NCBI GenBank assembly: GCA_045655125.1
Contig: JAZOOR010000020.1
Location: 1 to 13,397 of the forward strand
From: SIG578 sp045655125
Lineage (GTDB): Bacteria; Bacillota; Clostridia; Oscillospirales; Ruminococcaceae
Reading direction: 5' to 3'
Length of the DNA: 13,397 nucleotides
This document shows positions 1-4,867 of this stretch, one piece after another. Both the position numbers and the translations under genes were made by a program. Within the stretch, counting starts at the first letter, position 1. Every line of letters starts with the position of its first letter. Under the pieces are notes generated by a model that did no database searches, was not told the DNA's origin, and saw only the letters and a list, made by a program, of their open reading frames with translations.

Positions 1-1
1 A

Positions 2-781
2 GCGGGCGTTGCCGCGCTTGTAGTTGCAGGAACTACGGGCGAAGGCTCCACCCTTTCGGACGACGAGCACCGCGATGTTGTCGCCTTTGCCGTAAAAAGA
101 GCGCAGGGCAAAGTGCCCATTATCGCAGGCACAGGCTCTAATGACACCGCCTATGCAGTTGACCTTACACGCTTCTGCTGTGATGCTGGCGCAGATGCTG
201 TTTTGGTGGTATCGCCTTACTACAACAAGGCAACCCAGAAGGGACTTATCGCAAACTTCACCGCAGTTGCGGATGCATCCACAAAGCCCGTTATCCTTTA
301 CAATGTTCCCTCTCGCACAGGCTGCAACATTCTGCCCAAAACCTGCAGAGAGCTTTCCGAGCATCCTAATATTGTGGCTATCAAAGAGGCAAGCGGAGAT
401 ATTTCCCAGATTGCTGAAACCGCCCGTCTTTGCGAGGGCAGACTTGACCTTTATTCAGGTAATGACGACCAGATTCTCCCCGTTTTAGCCCTCGGCGGCA
501 AGGGTGTTATCTCGGTGCTTTCAAATGTTATGCCGGCTGAAACACAAAGAATGTGCGACCTTTTCTTTGAAGGCAAAATTAGTGAGAGCCGCGCCCTGCA
601 GCTAAAGCTTCTTCCCCTTGTAAATGCGCTGTTTAGCGAGGTTAACCCCATTCCCGCAAAGGCGGCAATGGCAGCGCTCGGTTATTGCGAGGACTATTTG
701 CGCCTGCCCCTTACATCTATGGAAGAGGACCACAAGGCTGTTCTGCTTTCTGAAATGCGCGCTTTGGGACTTGAGGTTTAA
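2..781 (+). CDS. dapA: 4-hydroxy-tetrahydrodipicolinate synthase, 3' part (start outside window)
   Basis: This enzyme condenses pyruvate with aspartate semialdehyde in the cytoplasm, the first committed step to meso-diaminopimelate and lysine. The reading frame is open from base 2, so the N-terminus (roughly 33 residues of a usual ~292) is cut off by the window edge; 259 residues are visible. The GTTGEG motif that binds the pyruvate carboxylate is encoded near bases 38-55. The catalytic tyrosine (LYNVPSRTG, Tyr codon at 299-301) and its arginine follow. The Schiff-base lysine lies in AIKEASGD (Lys codon at 383-385). All key residues are present, so the gene appears functional. It is followed after only 3 bases by lysA, so the two are co-transcribed. 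An in-frame GTG at 113 is internal, not the start, because the family signature continues upstream of it. Confidence 0.95.
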   Translation, partial: AGVAALVVAGTTGEGSTLSDDEHRDVVAFAVKRAQGKVPIIAGTGSNDTAYAVDLTRFCCDAGADAVLVVSPYYNKATQKGLIANFTAVADASTKPVILYNVPSRTGCNILPKTCRELSEHPNIVAIKEASGDISQIAETARLCEGRLDLYSGNDDQILPVLALGGKGVISVLSNVMPAETQRMCDLFFEGKISESRALQLKLLPLVNALFSEVNPIPAKAAMAALGYCEDYLRLPLTSMEEDHKAVLLSEMRALGLEV

Positions 782-784
782 AAT

Positions 785-2083
785 ATGATTTGTAATAACT
801 TAAAAGTAAACGAGCAGGGGCATCTCCTCTTTGCAGAAAGAGATACCACTCTACTTGCAAAAGAATACGGCACTCCCCTTTATGTTATGGACGAAAGCCG
901 TATCCGCTACAATATACGGCAGTATGTAAACGCTATGAAAGAGGCATTCGGCGAAAATTTTCTCCTGCTCTATGCAAGCAAAGCTTGCTCATTTAAGGAA
1001 ATGTACCGCATTGCAAACGAAGAGAACATCGGAGTTGATGTTGTGTCCTGTGGAGAAATTTACACCGCCAAATCCGCAGGCTTTCCTATGCAGAAGGCTC
1101 ATTTCCACGGCAATAATAAAACTGACAGCGAAATCTCTCTTGCTATGGACGCTGAGGTCGGCTATTTTGTAGTTGACCACGCAGAAGAGCTTGTCGCCAT
1201 CTCACAGGAGGCGCAGCGCCGCTCCATCACGCAAAAGATTCTGCTGAGAATTACCCCCGGTATCGACACACACACCTTTGAGGCTGTTATGACAGGTCAG
1301 GTAGACTCCAAATTCGGAAGCAACATAAAGGGTGGAGCAGCAGAGGAAATTACCCGTCTTGCTCTGAGCCTTGAGGGCATTTCTTTAGAGGGATTTCACT
1401 GCCACGTCGGCTCTCAGGTTTTCGATTCTGACACCTTTTTTATGTCTGCCGACATTATGCTCGAATTTATTGCCGATATGAAAGCAAAGCTCGGCTACAC
1501 CGCAAAAGAGCTTGACCTCGGCGGTGGCTACGGTGTGCGCTATCTTGATAGCGACCCCTATATAGATATTGCCGATAATATAAGGCAGGTTGCTGAGCAT
1601 ATAAAGGCGGCTTGCGAGCGGCTCAACATATCCGTGCCCACCATTCTTTTAGAGCCGGGACGCAGCATAGTTGCCGATGCGGGTCTTACCCTATACACCG
1701 TCGGAAACATCAAACGCATAGAGGGATATAAAAACTATGTGTCGGTAGACGGCGGAATGAGCGACAACCCCCGTTTCGCCCTCTATGGCGCTCCCTACAC
1801 AGTAGTGATGCCCGAAAAAATGCATGAAGCTTGCGATTTTAACTGCTCGGTTGTGGGCAAGTGCTGCGAAAGCGGAGATATTTTGCAGGAAAATGTAAAA
1901 CTTCCCCAGAGCGTTAAGAGAGGCGACCTACTCGCCGTTCTCACCACAGGCGCATACAACTATTCTATGGCTTCTAACTATAACCGAATCCCCCGCCCTG
2001 CCGTTGTAATGCTGGACGAGGAGAGCGAAAAAATCGTTGTGCGCCGCGAAAGTTTAGAAGATATTATACAAAACGATTTATAG
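785..2083 (+). CDS. lysA: Diaminopimelate decarboxylase
   Basis: LysA is a cytoplasmic PLP enzyme of fold type III that decarboxylates meso-diaminopimelate to L-lysine, the last step of the pathway. The 432-aa product is full length for the family. Visible signatures are the PLP-binding lysine in LLYASKACSF (Lys66), HCHVGS at 205-210, the phosphate-binding GGGYG at 246-250, LEPGRSIV at 289-296, the active-site CESGD at 361-365 (the Cys comes from the partner subunit of the dimer in characterised enzymes) and GAYNYSM near 389-395. The start is ATG 785 with a modest GAGG (773-776) that lies inside the end of dapA, so translation is probably coupled to dapA. It ends the operon: a weak A/T-rich hairpin follows, then an independent promoter for thiT. 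Confidence 0.96.
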   Translation: MICNNLKVNEQGHLLFAERDTTLLAKEYGTPLYVMDESRIRYNIRQYVNAMKEAFGENFLLLYASKACSFKEMYRIANEENIGVDVVSCGEIYTAKSAGFPMQKAHFHGNNKTDSEISLAMDAEVGYFVVDHAEELVAISQEAQRRSITQKILLRITPGIDTHTFEAVMTGQVDSKFGSNIKGGAAEEITRLALSLEGISLEGFHCHVGSQVFDSDTFFMSADIMLEFIADMKAKLGYTAKELDLGGGYGVRYLDSDPYIDIADNIRQVAEHIKAACERLNISVPTILLEPGRSIVADAGLTLYTVGNIKRIEGYKNYVSVDGGMSDNPRFALYGAPYTVVMPEKMHEACDFNCSVVGKCCESGDILQENVKLPQSVKRGDLLAVLTTGAYNYSMASNYNRIPRPAVVMLDEESEKIVVRRESLEDIIQNDL

Positions 2084-2090
2084 TCTAAAC

Positions 2091-2117
2091 AAAAAAGTCA
2101 CTATACTTGACTTTTTT
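2091..2117 (+). terminator. Weak A/T-rich hairpin terminator after lysA
   Basis: AAAAAAGTCA at 2091-2100 pairs with TGACTTTTTT at 2108-2117 around a 7-base loop, and the right arm is itself a T-run. It lies 8 bases past the lysA stop. The stem has few GC pairs, so termination may be partial. Its right arm overlaps the -35 box of the thiT promoter. Confidence 0.5.
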
Positions 2118-2135
2118 TCCATAATGTGCTATTAT
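2107..2135 (+). promoter_or_regulatory. Sigma-A-type promoter of the TPP riboswitch-thiT unit
   Basis: TTGACT at 2107-2112 and TATTAT at 2130-2135 are separated by exactly 17 bases, close to the vegetative consensus. Transcription would start near 2142, about 10-20 bases before the riboswitch aptamer, which is the spacing expected for a riboswitch leader. The -35 box overlaps the right arm of the lysA terminator hairpin. Confidence 0.75.
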
Positions 2136-2152
2136 CATTTAAACCGAACAGA

Positions 2153-2248
2153 ATATATCGGGGGTGCGTAAAGCGTTTGCTTTAAGCTGAGACGGGAAAC
2201 CGAACCCTTTTAACCTGATGCGGATAGTACCGCCGTAGGGAGATTGTA
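2153..2248 (+). promoter_or_regulatory. TPP riboswitch (THI element) aptamer
   Basis: The conserved thi-box blocks occur in the right order: GGGGTGC (2161-2167), GCTGAGA (2186-2192), ACCCTTTTAACCTGAT (about 2204-2219), GGATAGTACC (about 2222-2231) and GTAGGGA (about 2235-2241). The flanking TATAT and GTATA stretches can close the P1 stem. The element sits in the leader of a thiamine transporter gene, the classic context, and is followed by an intrinsic terminator. Binding of thiamine pyrophosphate is therefore expected to switch off thiT by premature termination. Confidence 0.95.
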
Positions 2249-2263
2249 TACTAGTTGCTTTCT

Positions 2264-2300
2264 TTACCGAGCGGGATATTTTCCGTTCGGTAATTTTTTT
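2264..2300 (+). terminator. Attenuator terminator of the TPP riboswitch
   Basis: TTACCGAGCGG (2264-2274) pairs with CCGTTCGGTAA (2283-2293), 11 bp with one G-U wobble, followed by a run of seven T. It lies between aptamer and ribosome binding site, so it is the expression platform: ligand binding should favour this hairpin and stop transcription before thiT. Confidence 0.85.
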
Positions 2301-2317
2301 GAAAGGAGGCATCTTTT

Positions 2318-2872
2318 ATGCAACAAAAATCAAACATCAAAAGGCTTTGCGTGTCAGCGATAATGATAGCTCTTGCCACAGTTTTAAGTCTTATTAAGGT
2401 CTACACCCTGCCGCTTGGAGGCTCGATCACCCTCCTCTCGATGCTGCCCATTGTTTTTCTCTCTGTAAACTACGGAATGGGCTGGGGCTTTTTCTCGGCA
2501 TTTGTCTATTCCCTGATTCAGATGTTTTTAGACCTTGCCGCTGTCGCGAGCTGGGGGCTTACTCCCGCCATTTTCATAGGCTGCATTATGTTTGACTACA
2601 TTCTGGCATTCACATCTCTTGGAATTGCGGGAATATTCAGAAAAAAGGGGACTGTCGGCGTTCTGCTTGGCACTTGTGTCGCCCTGTTCCTGCGTTTTCT
2701 TTCGCATTTTCTGTCGGGTATTATTCTTTTCAGAACATATGAAACCTTCAACTCGCCGTTTTTGTGGTCACTTTTCTACAACGGCTCTTATATGCTCCCC
2801 GAAATGATTTTCACCGCAGTCGGAGTGTTCTTTTTGTTCAAAAACAAAAACATTAAAAGACTATTGGATTAA
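2318..2872 (+). CDS. thiT: Thiamine transporter ThiT (ECF S component)
   Basis: This is a substrate-binding S component of an energy-coupling-factor transporter. It binds thiamine in the membrane and works with a shared EcfT/EcfA module encoded elsewhere. The 184-aa product is the usual length, with about six hydrophobic segments. Family motifs visible are GGSITLLSMLPI (34-45), a FDYILAF segment (92-98) at the position of the ligand-contacting acidic residue, RFLSHFLSG (126-134, His130) and YNGSYMLPE (154-162, Tyr154/Asn155), which matches the thiamine pocket region of characterised ThiT proteins. The start is ATG 2318 behind a strong GAAAGGAGG (2301-2309). The upstream TPP riboswitch independently supports the substrate. 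Residue roles are recalled from the family, not tested here. Confidence 0.94.
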   Translation: MQQKSNIKRLCVSAIMIALATVLSLIKVYTLPLGGSITLLSMLPIVFLSVNYGMGWGFFSAFVYSLIQMFLDLAAVASWGLTPAIFIGCIMFDYILAFTSLGIAGIFRKKGTVGVLLGTCVALFLRFLSHFLSGIILFRTYETFNSPFLWSLFYNGSYMLPEMIFTAVGVFFLFKNKNIKRLLD

Positions 2873-2888
2873 TTATCGCCCAAAAACG

Positions 2889-2920
2889 AAAAAGGACTTG
2901 GAAATTTCCAAGTCCTTTTT
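2889..2920 (+). terminator. Palindromic terminator, repeat copy 1 (after thiT)
   Basis: A near-perfect palindrome GGACTTGGAA...TTCCAAGTCC flanked by an A-run on the left and a T-run on the right begins 16 bases past the thiT stop. The symmetry makes it able to terminate both strands. The same sequence recurs at 3423, 4495 and 7346, so it is also member 1 of a local repeat family. Confidence 0.88.
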
Positions 2921-2967
2921 AATTGTAATATATTGCATTTTATGCTAAAATAAATTTGGTGATGAAA

Positions 2968-3423
2968 ATGGACTTACCAAAACGCAAACCGACAAGGCTC
3001 AAAAATTATGATTACAGCCAAAACGGATATTATTTTATAACGATATGCACAAAAGAAAAGCAAAAGCTATTATGTAAAATTGTAGGGGACGATGCCCACA
3101 TCGTCCCGTCACCTTACGGCATAATAATAGAAAAATACATAAAATCCATTGTTGGAATAGAGAAGTATGTGATTATGCCGAATCATATACATCTGATAAT
3201 AAAAATCGACAGCGGGACGATGTGGGCATCGTCCCCTACAAAATCAATTCCACAAATAATTAAATCATTTAAAACTTTAGTTACAAAAGAAATAGGAAAA
3301 TCAATTTTTCAACGCTCATTTCACGACCACGTAATACGTGGAGAGCAGGACTATCTTAAAATCTGGAACTACATTGACACCAATCCAAAAAAATGGAACG
3401 AAGATTGTTTCTATATAGAATAA
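2968..3423 (+). CDS. REP-associated tyrosine transposase (RAYT), Y1/HUH family
   Basis: The product belongs to the Y1 transposase superfamily (IS200/TnpA-like, RAYT branch). These single-domain HUH nucleases cut and join single-stranded DNA at hairpins called REP elements. From ATG 2968 it is 151 aa; the frame is also open at TTG 2956, GTG 2959 and ATG 2962. I chose 2968 because GGTGA lies 5 bases before it and the protein then begins with the typical MDLPKRKPTRLKNYDYS. Visible are NGYYFITICT near 19-28, the metal-binding HIH of MPNHIHLIIK at 73-75, and YIDTNP near 135-140, whose Tyr135 is the best candidate nucleophile. No accessory TnpB is present. The ORF contains two exact inverted copies of a REP-like hairpin read in frame (listed separately), one on each side of the HUH motif. 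Palindromic terminators flank the gene on both sides. It looks intact and A/T-richer than its metabolic neighbours, suggesting acquired DNA. Confidence 0.88.
   Translation: MDLPKRKPTRLKNYDYSQNGYYFITICTKEKQKLLCKIVGDDAHIVPSPYGIIIEKYIKSIVGIEKYVIMPNHIHLIIKIDSGTMWASSPTKSIPQIIKSFKTLVTKEIGKSIFQRSFHDHVIRGEQDYLKIWNYIDTNPKKWNEDCFYIE
3080..3108 (+). repeat. REP-like element A inside the transposase ORF (GTAG foot + hairpin)
   Basis: A GTAG tetranucleotide (3082-3085) leads directly into a hairpin: GGGACGATG (3086-3094), loop CCCA, CATCGTCCC (3099-3107). This GTAG-plus-hairpin layout is what RAYT enzymes recognise in proteobacterial REPs. The whole 29-base unit is repeated exactly in inverse orientation at 3213-3241. 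It is read as VGDDAHIVP in the transposase. Confidence 0.85.
3213..3241 (-). repeat. REP-like element B inside the transposase ORF (exact inverse of element A)
   Basis: This is the perfect reverse complement of 3080-3108 over 29 bases, so its hairpin precedes a CTAC foot (3236-3239). It is read as SGTMWASSPT. Elements A and B are 104 bases apart with GTAG feet facing outward, which is the orientation of the two halves of a REPIN. The HIH catalytic motif is encoded between them. Confidence 0.85.
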
Positions 3424-3454
3424 AAAGGACTTGGAAGATTTCCAAGTCCTTTTT
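3423..3454. terminator. Palindromic terminator, repeat copy 2 (between transposase and 50-aa gene)
   Basis: GGACTTGGAA, loop GAT, TTCCAAGTCC with A-run and T-run flanks overlaps the last base of the transposase stop codon and abuts the stop codon of the reverse-strand gene at 3455. It would terminate both converging genes. Confidence 0.88.
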
Positions 3455-3607
3455 CTATTGCTGACTTTCCTCAAAGCTTATAAATTCCTCCTCCGCTTCA
3501 AGCTGAGCCAAAATCAGAATTCCTTTTATTCTTTTAATATCTTCTTGCCTTAGAGCATCTGTAATAGCATTAAATAAAATCTTATATGGTTTTTCGTATT
3601 CGCTCAT
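3455..3607 (-). CDS. Small hypothetical protein, 50 aa
   Basis: A reverse-strand frame of 50 codons begins at ATG 3607-3605 and reads MSEYEKPYKILFNAITDALR in its first 20 residues, ending in ESQQ. A GAGGGG lies about 10 bases before the start and a bidirectional terminator directly follows the stop, so it has the marks of a real gene despite its size. It is predicted to be helical and acidic at the C-terminus (LEAEEEFISFEE). From memory, small proteins with the pattern YK.LFNAITDA...A...LI.AQ..AEE are common in clostridial accessory regions and have no assigned function. I cannot assign a function here either. Confidence 0.65.
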   Translation of the reverse strand: MSEYEKPYKILFNAITDALRQEDIKRIKGILILAQLEAEEEFISFEESQQ

Positions 3608-3678
3608 TCTATTTCTTTCCCCTCTTTGTCTTTTCTCACATAATAGCGATATTATAAAAAAAATACTTTTTATTTTAT

Positions 3679-3717
3679 GGGGATTATATCCCCTTAATAT
3701 TTAGGATTATAATCCCC
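3679..3717. promoter_or_regulatory. Palindromic operator/promoter region of the XRE regulator
   Basis: GGGGATTATATCCCC (3679-3693, perfect 6-3-6 palindrome) is followed by GGATTATAATCC (3704-3715, perfect palindrome). In addition GGGGATTATA (3679-3688) is the exact inverse of TATAATCCCC (3708-3717). A TATAAT (3708-3713) inside the right site could be a -10 box, though no clear -35 is visible. Position 30-70 bases before a Cro/CI-type gene suggests an autoregulatory operator. The binder is inferred. Confidence 0.6.
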
Positions 3718-3747
3718 ATAATAATATTTGTCAAGGGGGATAAATGT

Positions 3748-3948
3748 ATGATAGTGTTTAACAAATTATGGGACACAATGAAGGAAAAGGGATTTTCAAC
3801 CTATAAACTAAGAGAAGAATGTGGAATCGATAGCAAAACTATACGGCGATTAAAGGCAAATGAAAATATTGAAACAAAAACTATAGATAAACTATGTCGC
3901 TGTTTGAATTGTCGCATTGAAGATATATTAGAGTATATAAATGAATAA
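3748..3948 (+). CDS. Cro/CI-type (XRE, YozG-like) transcriptional regulator, 66 aa
   Basis: A single-domain DNA-binding protein of the HTH_26/YozG type. The five-helix HTH runs through most of the protein: KLREECGIDSKTIRRLKANENI carries the recognition helix around residues 21-42, and the family-typical ending LCRCLNCRIEDILEYINE closes it. The start is ATG 3748 with AGGGGG (3734-3739) 8 bases upstream. It sits behind a set of palindromes likely to be its own operator and is followed by two more small HTH genes on the same strand, with a decayed copy of itself at 4200-4283. The role is probably a local or phage/element-type repressor; the targets are unknown. Confidence 0.85.
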   Translation: MIVFNKLWDTMKEKGFSTYKLREECGIDSKTIRRLKANENIETKTIDKLCRCLNCRIEDILEYINE

Positions 3949-3965
3949 AGCCAGAGGTGATTATT

Positions 3966-4178
3966 ATGTATTATCCGAGGCTTCGTGATCTTAGGGAAGA
4001 TAAAGATTTAGTTCAAAAAGAGGCTGCAAATCTGCTGGGAATTGACCAAAGGGTTTATAGCACCTACGAAACGGGCAAAAGAGAGATTCCCACAAGGTTT
4101 GTTGTTATTTTAGCAAAATATTATAAGACCTCTACCGACTATATTTTAGGACTCACAAACGACCCATCACCCCAATAA
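3966..4178 (+). CDS. XRE-family HTH regulator (HTH_3/CI-like), 70 aa
   Basis: This is a small helix-turn-helix protein of a different subtype from its neighbours. It has LRDLREDKDLVQKEAANLLG followed by the recognition helix region DQRVYSTYETGKREIPT, and ends in ILAKYYKTSTDYILGLTNDP, the classic C-terminus of CI/SinR-like single-domain regulators. The frame is open from GTG 3957, but AGAGGTGA (3953-3960) lies 5 bases before ATG 3966, so 3966 is preferred. It lies 17 bases after the preceding regulator and is probably co-transcribed with it. Confidence 0.87.
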   Translation: MYYPRLRDLREDKDLVQKEAANLLGIDQRVYSTYETGKREIPTRFVVILAKYYKTSTDYILGLTNDPSPQ

Positions 4179-4199
4179 AAACTTATCATACAAACATTT

Positions 4200-4283
4200 T
4201 CAATAAAACTAAGAGAAAAGTGTGGAATTGACAGCATGACTATACGCCGCTTAAATGCTAATAAAATATATTTAGAGGTGTAA
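4200..4283 (+). pseudogene. Decayed duplicate of the 3748 XRE regulator
   Basis: The frame reads SIKLREKCGIDSMTIRRL then NANKIYLEV and stop. This parallels STYKLREECGIDSKTIRRLKANENI of the intact gene at 3748, and nucleotide identity is also obvious (compare 4206-4260 with 3804-3858). There is no start codon or N-terminal helix and the frame stops early, so it is a fragment left by tandem duplication. Its last codons contain the AGAGGTG that may serve the next gene. Confidence 0.75.
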
Positions 4284-4292
4284 AATAGCTTT

Positions 4293-4493
4293 ATGATTAA
4301 ATTAACTATTGATAAGGCGCTTGAAGTCGCCAACATTACGAGATACGAGCTTTCAAAAAGAACAGGAATTCAATATCAGGTAATTGACAAATATTATAAA
4401 AACACCGTAAAGAGATATGACAGCTATGTTCTTGAGCGCATATGCAATGCTCTAAACTGTGATATTGCTGATATAGTTGAATATAGAAAGTAA
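4293..4493 (+). CDS. Cro/CI-type (XRE, YozG-like) transcriptional regulator, 66 aa
   Basis: This is a second HTH_26/YozG-type regulator, the same length as the one at 3748 but divergent. It carries ALEVANITRYELSKRTGIQY with the recognition helix near QVIDKYYKN, and the characteristic ending ERICNALNCDIADIVEYRK. The start is ATG 4293; the best ribosome binding site, AGAGGTG (4274-4280), is 12 bases away, rather far, so expression may be weak. A palindromic terminator begins 1-2 bases after the stop. Confidence 0.83.
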   Translation: MIKLTIDKALEVANITRYELSKRTGIQYQVIDKYYKNTVKRYDSYVLERICNALNCDIADIVEYRK

Positions 4494-4526
4494 AAAAAGG
4501 ACTTGGAAACTTCCAAGTCCTTTTAT
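4494..4526. terminator. Palindromic terminator, repeat copy 3
   Basis: GGACTTGGAA, AC, TTCCAAGTCC flanked by seven A and a T-rich tail closes the XRE gene cluster. Together with the following ~90 bases it is a duplicate of the terminator and gene end at 7346-7470. Confidence 0.88.
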
Positions 4527-4530
4527 TTTT

Positions 4531-4617
4531 TTACTGCATATTGCGGCGCAGAATTTCAGCAATTTGATTGCACGCATACTGCACATTTTCCTTAAAAAGA
4601 ACGCGAAGCTCGCTGTT
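4531..4617 (-). pseudogene. 3' fragment of a paralogue of the 109-aa gene at 7381
   Basis: Read on the reverse strand this gives NSELRVLFKENVQYACNQIA then EILRRNMQ and stop. It matches the C-terminus of the intact 109-aa protein (NSELRALFKENVKFADSQIS, then EVLSRYM). The segment 4581-4617 differs from 7434-7470 by a single base. Homology stops abruptly near 4618, where a tandem GGGGACGG-containing repeat begins, so the rest of the gene was lost in a rearrangement. Confidence 0.82.
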
Positions 4618-4619
4618 AT

Positions 4620-4647
4620 CAATCAGGGGACGGCAATCAGGGGACGG
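4620..4647. repeat. Tandem 14-bp repeat at a duplication breakpoint
   Basis: CAATCAGGGGACGG occurs twice head to tail (4620-4633 and 4634-4647), then TTCTCTGATT follows, so AATCAG...CTGATT can also form a small hairpin (4635-4657). It lies exactly where similarity to the 109-aa gene ends. From memory, GGGGACGGTTCT-type sequences recur near Y1 transposase genes in Firmicutes, but I cannot verify that here. Confidence 0.7.
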
Positions 4648-4806
4648 TTCTCTGATTGACAAACCCATAAAAAATGGATACATCACAGAGGAAAACCTCA
4701 AAATTATGCGTCCTTTTCTTCACTAGTCCTTTGCGCGAAAAGAAGTGTCGCAAGATTGTGAGTAGCTCGCTGGTTACTAAACTCCATAAATGATTCTGGG
4801 GCACTA
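4648..4806. other. Intergenic stretch without a recognisable gene
   Basis: Together with the pseudogene and repeat before it, this fills the 374-base gap between the XRE cluster and the flippase. The only open stretch is a short frame ending NGYITEENLKIMRPFLH at 4724-4726, which has no start and no clear family. I see no RNA gene. It is probably debris from insertion or deletion events. Confidence 0.5.
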
Positions 4807-4835
4807 TTGCTTTTTTAATAAAATATAGGTATAAT
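4807..4835 (+). promoter_or_regulatory. Sigma-A promoter of the flippase/glycerophosphotransferase operon
   Basis: TTGCTT (4807-4812) and a perfect TATAAT (4830-4835) are 17 bases apart. The predicted start near 4842 leaves a leader of about 26 bases before the TTG start codon, with GAGGTG as ribosome binding site. Confidence 0.8.
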
Positions 4836-4867
4836 GAACTAAAACAAATCAGAAAAGAGGTGCAGGG

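Noticed and set aside
2889..3454. The RAYT gene with flanking palindromes as a complete classical insertion sequence with terminal inverted repeats
   Set aside because: The flanking palindromes are each self-complementary terminators, also found after unrelated genes; no target-site duplication or IS200/IS605-type end is evident.
3748..4178. Toxin-antitoxin pair formed by the small HTH genes
   Set aside because: Both products are complete DNA-binding domains; no toxin-like partner (RelE, HigB, HipA, Fic type) is visible nearby.
4477..4659. Forward frame of 60 codons starting inside the end of the XRE gene
   Set aside because: It runs through the terminator hairpin and through the antisense of a pseudogene fragment, so it is not a plausible gene.
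4646..4726. Short open stretch ending NGYITEENLKIMRPFLH, faintly like the C-terminus of a sugar nucleotidyltransferase (RmlA type)
   Set aside because: It has no start codon, no catalytic motif and only a loose resemblance from memory; it is too short to call a remnant.
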